Part shown: positions 42,243 through 46,932 of the stretch, in pieces | How positions within the stretch are numbered: the stretch's first letter is position 1 | Layout: every line of letters begins with the position of its first letter | From: Anaerolinea sp. | GTDB taxonomy: Bacteria; Chloroflexota; Anaerolineae; Aggregatilineales; UBA2796 | DNA: 46,932 bases | Assembly (NCBI GenBank): GCA_014879835.1 | Contig: JACSRJ010000204.1 | Coordinates: forward strand, 1-46,932 | Reading direction: 5' to 3' | Translations under genes and position numbers: made by a program | Notes under the pieces: generated by a model | What the model was told of the DNA's origin: nothing | The model's database searches: none | Seen by the model: only the letters and a program-made list of their open reading frames with translations

Positions 42243-44570
42243 TCATGCTCGCACCTTCCATACATGCACCACGGGTTTTGCTTCATCGGCATACAGTTCG
42301 AGGATATACACCAGCCCATGAGCCTGATCATAGGCGACTTCGCCAATTCGGAAGCGGCGCTGAATCCCCTTTCCCAACATGTCCAGTTCTACCCCGGATG
42401 GATTGTGGAACAGGACTGGATCAAGGTTTAAGACGGCGTATGGCTGCGGTTCCCACGGTTGAAGGGCCCCAACCGCGACCTTTGCCAGATCGTCGGGGTC
42501 GTAAAAAATGATCTGAGCCTCAAGCGCCGTACTCCACCACCCCCGATAGTCATTGTGCACAGTGCATTCGATCAGGTCGGGGGGGCTGCACGGGCTGCCA
42601 TCCGCAAGCCGGCAAGTGATAAACTGATCAACCATATCACCATCCACACAAGGGTATTCAGGGCCCGCCGGATTCACATAACCGTACCAGTATTTGGCAC
42701 CCACCGATTTTGTGCCCGCGAAGATCACTGCGGACTTGCCTCCCGGCGTCAAAAGCCATGCGCCCCCTTCCCACTCGTCTGGGTGTTGATAACCGTTCAG
42801 GGTGTGTTCGATCCCGTCTCCTCGTTCAGAGCTTTGGTAGTGCAGCAGGGTCACTTCCTCAAGGTGAGTGCCATCAGGGGCAGGTGTGCCCGCTTCATCC
42901 AACCATGGACGATAAGCAAAAAGCGTCGGTCCCATGCCCGACCAGCCCCCATCACGGAATCGTCCAGCAGCCAGATACCGTCCGTCTGTATATTGATCGG
43001 CCCAAGAAGGGGGGATTGCAAAGAGGTAACCACTGACGCTGTAAGGGGACTGCTGACCGATGAACCATACACCCTGCATGTGGGGCGCATCAAGGTTGGG
43101 ATCAAACCACGCATGGGAACCAAGTGCCGCCACACTTTCGGGCTGAAGGTGCTGCCCCCATGCCAGATGAATCTTGGCGCCAGTTGCGGCATGATGAAGG
43201 TACTGCATCCCCGCACGGGGAATTTCATCGTAGTTAAGGAAAAAACCGGACGCCACATCATGAAAGGGCTGAATGAAGCCTGCTTGTGGGAGATCATTTA
43301 CGGTGCTGCTAATCAAGGGCAGGGGGATGTCCACCTCCGCTACCTGATTGCCGTTGGGTAGTTCTCCATAGGCAAGACGATCATGCCCCATGATGAACAG
43401 TGAACCGGGAAAACCATCAGCCGTGCCTGCCGTATCACCGTCAGGATTGTAAGTCATGGCAGCGCCCCCGTAAGCGAAGGTTAGAGGGCGCTCTCCTTCG
43501 TCAGGAAGGCGAAAAGCACCCTGATAGACCAAATCCGAAGGCGCGATCACCCGACTGGATGGGAGTCTTTTAGAAACAGTGGGCGTGGTTGGGCTTGGAG
43601 ACACTTGCCGCGCCTGAGCCGCCTGCCAGCGGTGATAAAAAACGTTGAGCAAGGGCACAAACTCCACCGCGGCTTTGCGTCCGCCAGCACTTGAAGGATG
43701 GCTGTCGTCGGTGTAGTAGGCGGAGAAATCATTCGCCTCAGCCTGCACATGCTGAACCTGATCCTGCCACCAGCGGTGATGGTTGCCGCGCTCTTGACCT
43801 TCGTCGTTGGTATCAGGTGATCCGGCACTGCTGGTAAGGACGTTAAAGAAGTCAAAGACGGCCACATTGGCGTGTGGGTACTCTTTGAGCCACTCCTGAA
43901 CCAGCCAGTTATTGAAGGCGCGGGCGTTCGCAGCCCGATCCGGGCTGGTTTCGGACTCCATCAGAGGTGGCGCGGTGATGACCACAAAGAGTTTGTCCTG
44001 CCGAGTGGCGAAGTAAGTGAGCAGACGATTGTAAACGGCTTTGGCGTTGCTCACCGTGTATTCGTCATTGGGCGCATCCGCTGGTGGATCATCAGGGCTG
44101 CCGTAAAGATCGGAGTTAGGGAAGCAGGACTTAAAGACGATGATCTGGTTCTCACCGCCGGGGTCTTTTTTCAGACGTGACCATTGGCCAAAGTCGCCGA
44201 TGTTCTGACCGTATTCGGTATAAAGCGCCTCTAAAATGCTGTCGTGGTGATCGCCTAAAAACCACTCGATCCAGTTGGGGATGTCGGTGCGATCCCCGAT
44301 CCCATCAGGGCCCCAGCCGTAGTTGGTGGCGCTGACAAAATAGTTGTTTTCCATGAGCGCCTGCCCAAGCCCACCCGCATAATCATGTTCACCCACATCG
44401 GCAAGCCAATTTCCGCCTGTGGAGTGGTGAATGAAGATCAGTTTCACCGGTGTTTCTGGTGGGGTAGGATCATCGGTGACATCCTGCCACGCCTGAAGGG
44501 GGTGAGGGTGTACACTAAAAGTGAGGATAAACAGGCTGATCCAAAGTAGAAATGATGCTTTGCCGCGCAT
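42243..44570 (-). CDS. large secreted protein with SGNH-hydrolase-like N-terminal domain
   Basis: A 775-residue exported protein. A signal peptide (to about LQAWQD) is followed by an SGNH-like region (about 40-320). IFIHHSTGGNW holds a candidate nucleophile Ser50, and DDSHPSSAGG the Asp288/His291 pair of block V, with APPLMES between. A Ser/Pro linker near 330-350 leads to a second half of about 420 residues rich in Trp, Tyr, Gly and Asp (APSDLVYQGAFRLP, GGAAMTYNPDGD, SLFIMGHDR), which looks like a beta-propeller or jelly-roll domain I do not recognise. ATG at 44570 with GGAGG 6 bases upstream is preferred over 44654. Possibly a polysaccharide esterase; inference. Confidence 0.7.
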   Translation of the reverse strand: MRGKASFLLWISLFILTFSVHPHPLQAWQDVTDDPTPPETPVKLIFIHHSTGGNWLADVGEHDYAGGLGQALMENNYFVSATNYGWGPDGIGDRTDIPNWIEWFLGDHHDSILEALYTEYGQNIGDFGQWSRLKKDPGGENQIIVFKSCFPNSDLYGSPDDPPADAPNDEYTVSNAKAVYNRLLTYFATRQDKLFVVITAPPLMESETSPDRAANARAFNNWLVQEWLKEYPHANVAVFDFFNVLTSSAGSPDTNDEGQERGNHHRWWQDQVQHVQAEANDFSAYYTDDSHPSSAGGRKAAVEFVPLLNVFYHRWQAAQARQVSPSPTTPTVSKRLPSSRVIAPSDLVYQGAFRLPDEGERPLTFAYGGAAMTYNPDGDTAGTADGFPGSLFIMGHDRLAYGELPNGNQVAEVDIPLPLISSTVNDLPQAGFIQPFHDVASGFFLNYDEIPRAGMQYLHHAATGAKIHLAWGQHLQPESVAALGSHAWFDPNLDAPHMQGVWFIGQQSPYSVSGYLFAIPPSWADQYTDGRYLAAGRFRDGGWSGMGPTLFAYRPWLDEAGTPAPDGTHLEEVTLLHYQSSERGDGIEHTLNGYQHPDEWEGGAWLLTPGGKSAVIFAGTKSVGAKYWYGYVNPAGPEYPCVDGDMVDQFITCRLADGSPCSPPDLIECTVHNDYRGWWSTALEAQIIFYDPDDLAKVAVGALQPWEPQPYAVLNLDPVLFHNPSGVELDMLGKGIQRRFRIGEVAYDQAHGLVYILELYADEAKPVVHVWKVRA

Positions 44571-44780
44571 GGTGAGCCTCCTAACCCAACGCTGCGCACC
44601 CAACTGAGGGCAGGCGATAGTGGAAAAGAGATCACCTGTCCTCATATACCTCAATCATACGCCTGCTTTGATTCTGGGGAGGTGCTTCTGCTTATCACAT
44701 AGGGCAATTGGATGAGAATCTGGCACTGGCAGACGGACGCCGTGAACGACACCCCTCCGAAAACGGGCCTTTTGTAGAGA

Positions 44781-44796
44781 CGCACCTCGGTGCGTG
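44781..44796. repeat. short hairpin repeat in the divergent intergenic region
   Basis: ACGCACC, two bases, GGTGCGT within GTAGAGACGCACC. Sequences of this kind are dispersed in some bacterial genomes, but only one copy is seen here. The rest of 44571-44954 holds the leaders of the two divergent genes, with TAAAAT at 44903-44908 as a possible -10 for the right-hand gene. Confidence 0.3.
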
Positions 44797-44954
44797 CGTG
44801 CCCAGACAGGAAAAATTCGTGCAACCGCCCCGCCCCATTGTTAGCTTTGGGCTTTCTGAGAATTTGCGGCTTTTGCATATCCATAGAAGGAGGATAGACG
44901 GTTAAAATAGCAGCAGATATTCTTTGGGCACAATGATTGGGAGGAACTGCATTG

Positions 44955-46565
44955 ATGACTCGCAAATATTGGTTATGGCTCATGACAGTGTTTCTGATCG
45001 TGTTTGTGTCAGTGCCTGTGGCACCGATGACACGGGCCCTTCAGGATGACAACTGCGCTGGTCTGCCCGAAACCCGGCTTGCCGATGGCGCGCTGGCGAA
45101 AGTGATCAGCGCTAACAGCGACAAGACGCCGGGTGCGTATTTCAAACCCACCCCCAGCCGTCAAGGCCCCGTCCTGCGTTACATCCCTGAAGGCTCCGTG
45201 GTCAAGATCACAGGTGAGTTTCAATGCTCTTTTGAAGGGGAACGCTGGTGGGCCGTTGAACTTGCCGATCTCAAGGGATGGATGACCGAGTCATCCGGGC
45301 TGGATTACGTCCTTGAACCCTTTGAGGGTGATCCTCCCGCGCCTCTCCCCAGCACCGTAATCAAGGTCGCAGCCTGCATCCAGCCCAATGTGCAGACGGA
45401 ACCTCTGCCCACCCCAAGCACGGAAACAGGCGGCGCTTTCCGGGCAGTTTTTGCCGGCCCTGATGGAAGCCTCAACTATTCTGATAATCTTGGTCCGGCG
45501 CGTACTGTGGCTCTGTTTAACCCGCCACCTCTAAGTGTTGATCTCTCTCCAGACGGCACGGCCGCACTGGTTGTCACTTATAATGGTATCTACTGGGTCG
45601 AGCTGCTCACGGGGCAAACGGTCTTGATGGCTGATGCCACCACCTTCGGACTGGCACAGGAATCCTATCCTCGTCGGGCCACATGGATACCCGGTACTAA
45701 TCAGGCAGCCGTGGAGATTGAGGACACCCGCGATGATGTGGTCAGTTATCCTCTTTGGAACTTGCCTCTGGACGGATTAACCCAACCCTTCCAGCTTGAT
45801 CGGGGCAACCAACCCCGTGACGGGGTGCGTCGTAATCCTCAACGCACCAGTGCGATCTTGATCAGCGCCAACGACATCCTGCTTTACCCAGCGAATATCA
45901 ACGATGAGCCACCGCCCCTGCTTGAGTTTGTGCCCCGTTTGGGGATCGGAGATGCCCGCGCCCTTTTGTCCCCGGCGATCTCGTGGGCAGAAAAGGGTGA
46001 TTCCTTCTACACCTATATTCAAAAAAGCGATGAAGCCCCACCCGATGATCCAGTCGCGGGACGTCTGTGGCATGTGACCCTCGAAGGTGAGGCTGAGAAT
46101 ATGGGCGCACCCTCCGGGATCGAAGACGGTGAATACGTGATTCCGTCCCCTGACGGCAAGATGCTTCTGATCGGGCTTGGTTCCACGTGGCGTATCCAGA
46201 ATCCCTCCACAGGGCAGGTAGTGCGCGAACTGCCCCCGTTGCAGTACCTGTTTAACTGGACTCCCGATAGTAAGGGTGTGGTCTACACCACCCGTGAAGC
46301 CAAGATCGCCTATATGGGGATTGATGGCGACAGTGTTTCAGCGTATGTACCCCCAGCTGCTGATAACCTGTATGAGATTCAGTGGCTGCCGGATGGAACT
46401 ACCCTTTTTGCAGTCCGGGGACGTGATGGTAAGCTCTCTTTCAGTGTCCAGCCGACAGAAAAAGAGCCTGTCTTTATTGGGCTGGTTTCGACGGTGAATG
46501 CCTTTGCGGGTCAGTATTTTGCGGCTGCACCGGGCTTGGGCAAAGTGCCGGAGGTCTGCCGCTAA
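44955..46565 (+). CDS. secreted protein with SH3-like domain and beta-propeller-like repeats
   Basis: A 536-residue exported protein of unknown role. A signal peptide (WLWLMTVFLIVFVSV, cut near TRALQ) precedes a bacterial SH3-type domain (about 35-110: YFKPTPSRQGPVLRYIPEGS, WWAVELADLKGWM). The rest contains WD40/PD40-like blades (SVDLSPDGTAALV, IPSPDGKMLLIG, FNWTPDSKGVVYT, IQWLPDGTTLF). SH3 domains of this type bind peptidoglycan or peptide stems, which would hold the propeller at the wall. The ATG at 44955 follows GGGAGGA. The next gene starts 15 bases after the stop. Confidence 0.78.
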   Translation: MTRKYWLWLMTVFLIVFVSVPVAPMTRALQDDNCAGLPETRLADGALAKVISANSDKTPGAYFKPTPSRQGPVLRYIPEGSVVKITGEFQCSFEGERWWAVELADLKGWMTESSGLDYVLEPFEGDPPAPLPSTVIKVAACIQPNVQTEPLPTPSTETGGAFRAVFAGPDGSLNYSDNLGPARTVALFNPPPLSVDLSPDGTAALVVTYNGIYWVELLTGQTVLMADATTFGLAQESYPRRATWIPGTNQAAVEIEDTRDDVVSYPLWNLPLDGLTQPFQLDRGNQPRDGVRRNPQRTSAILISANDILLYPANINDEPPPLLEFVPRLGIGDARALLSPAISWAEKGDSFYTYIQKSDEAPPDDPVAGRLWHVTLEGEAENMGAPSGIEDGEYVIPSPDGKMLLIGLGSTWRIQNPSTGQVVRELPPLQYLFNWTPDSKGVVYTTREAKIAYMGIDGDSVSAYVPPAADNLYEIQWLPDGTTLFAVRGRDGKLSFSVQPTEKEPVFIGLVSTVNAFAGQYFAAAPGLGKVPEVCR

Positions 46566-46580
46566 AGGCAGGTTGAAGTG

Positions 46581-46932
46581 ATGCCCACAGAAGCTGAAAC
46601 CATCGCCCAGACCCCATCGCCACGCACCCGGGCCACCCTCGCGGCTGATCTACGCGCCTTAGGTGTTCAGCAAGGCATGACCCTCTTGGTGCATTCCTCG
46701 TTGAGCCGCCTCGGATGGGTCAATGGGGGGGCAGTGGCGGTGATTCAAGCGCTTCAAGAGGTGATCACCCCAGCGGGCACGCTGATCCTTCCGGCGCATT
46801 CGGGTGGGGTATCTGATCCGGCCCAGTGGCGCAACCCACCCGTGCCCCCGGAGTGGGTTGAGATCATCCGTCAGACCATGCCCCCCTATGATCCCCGCAT
46901 CACCCCCACAAGGGGCATTGGGGCGATTCCCG
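46581..46932 (+). CDS. AAC(3)-family aminoglycoside N-acetyltransferase-like protein, truncated by the window edge
   Basis: The first 117 codons of an antibiotic N-acetyltransferase-family protein; the frame is open to the last base. [24 protein letters not shown] and [11 protein letters not shown] are the family's N-terminal blocks, and the segment ends at TRGIGAIP just before the expected acetyl-CoA site. Family members acetylate aminoglycosides at N3, but many chromosomal relatives have other or unknown acceptors. It follows the preceding gene by 15 bases. Resistance activity cannot be inferred from this fragment. Confidence 0.85.
   Translation, partial: MPTEAETIAQTPSPRTRATLAADLRALGVQQGMTLLVHSSLSRLGWVNGGAVAVIQALQEVITPAGTLILPAHSGGVSDPAQWRNPPVPPEWVEIIRQTMPPYDPRITPTRGIGAIP

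Noticed and set aside
46581-46932. Calling the last gene an aminoglycoside resistance determinant
   Set aside because: Only the first third is visible, and many chromosomal members of this family do not act on aminoglycosides.

Overview
The window looks like a chromosomal segment of a Chloroflexota bacterium, probably from the Anaerolineae side of the phylum. This is inferred from the secreted proteins with Thr/Pro-rich linkers (PTPT, TFTAT), the mix of ATG, GTG and TTG starts, a lone phosphomevalonate/diphosphomevalonate decarboxylase-type gene, and housekeeping gene orders; no rRNA or other taxonomic marker is present. Gene density is high, there is no transposase, and no CRISPR array was seen.

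Layout. (1) 71-6332: glycogen branching enzyme GlgB, then three secreted zinc metallopeptidase genes: one M1-like, and two tandem peptidase-MA-like paralogues on the minus strand that share a C-terminal tail. (2) 6443-13596: DinB-like protein and metallophosphoesterase (minus), then on the plus strand a tandem pair of unrecognised paralogues, homoserine dehydrogenase and two coupled GT2 glycosyltransferases. (3) 13499-20972, minus strand: ffh-rpsP-khpA-rimM followed by an unusual 2-hydroxyacid dehydrogenase; groES-groEL under a promoter bracketed by two CIRCE operators; dnaA with a long leader. (4) 21528-25738, plus: aldehyde dehydrogenase, a two-helix membrane protein and an M24 peptidase.

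(5) 25843-27876 is the most interesting part. A gene for a bacterial Ro60 orthologue (TROVE plus vWA domains) is preceded by three consecutive small structured RNAs that I read as Y RNAs. Each has a perfect or near-perfect 9-10 bp terminal helix, a shared GGGTCG...GGGTTATCT block on the 5' strand and a TTATCC block on the 3' strand. Two of them end in T7 tracts, and the third holds a tRNA-like acceptor/T-arm module. A promoter (TTGACG-N17-TAGAAT) is placed to start transcription at the first base of the first helix, and three TGACCC repeats spaced one helical turn apart lie just upstream of it.

(6) 27950-35011: mevalonate-pathway decarboxylase, lipB, a dienelactone-hydrolase-fold protein without its catalytic Cys and His, a second DinB-like protein, a TIR-domain protein with a PH-like C-terminal region, a MITE-like repeat, RNase D, an RmlD-like reductase and an RNase III with an altered metal-ligand position. 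(7) 35039-46932: PP2C phosphatase and vWA-FHA membrane protein in one operon with rnc, leuB, two lipoproteins (one of seven TPRs), a two-part SGNH-like secreted protein, an SH3/beta-propeller-like secreted protein and the start of an AAC(3)-family acetyltransferase cut by the window edge.
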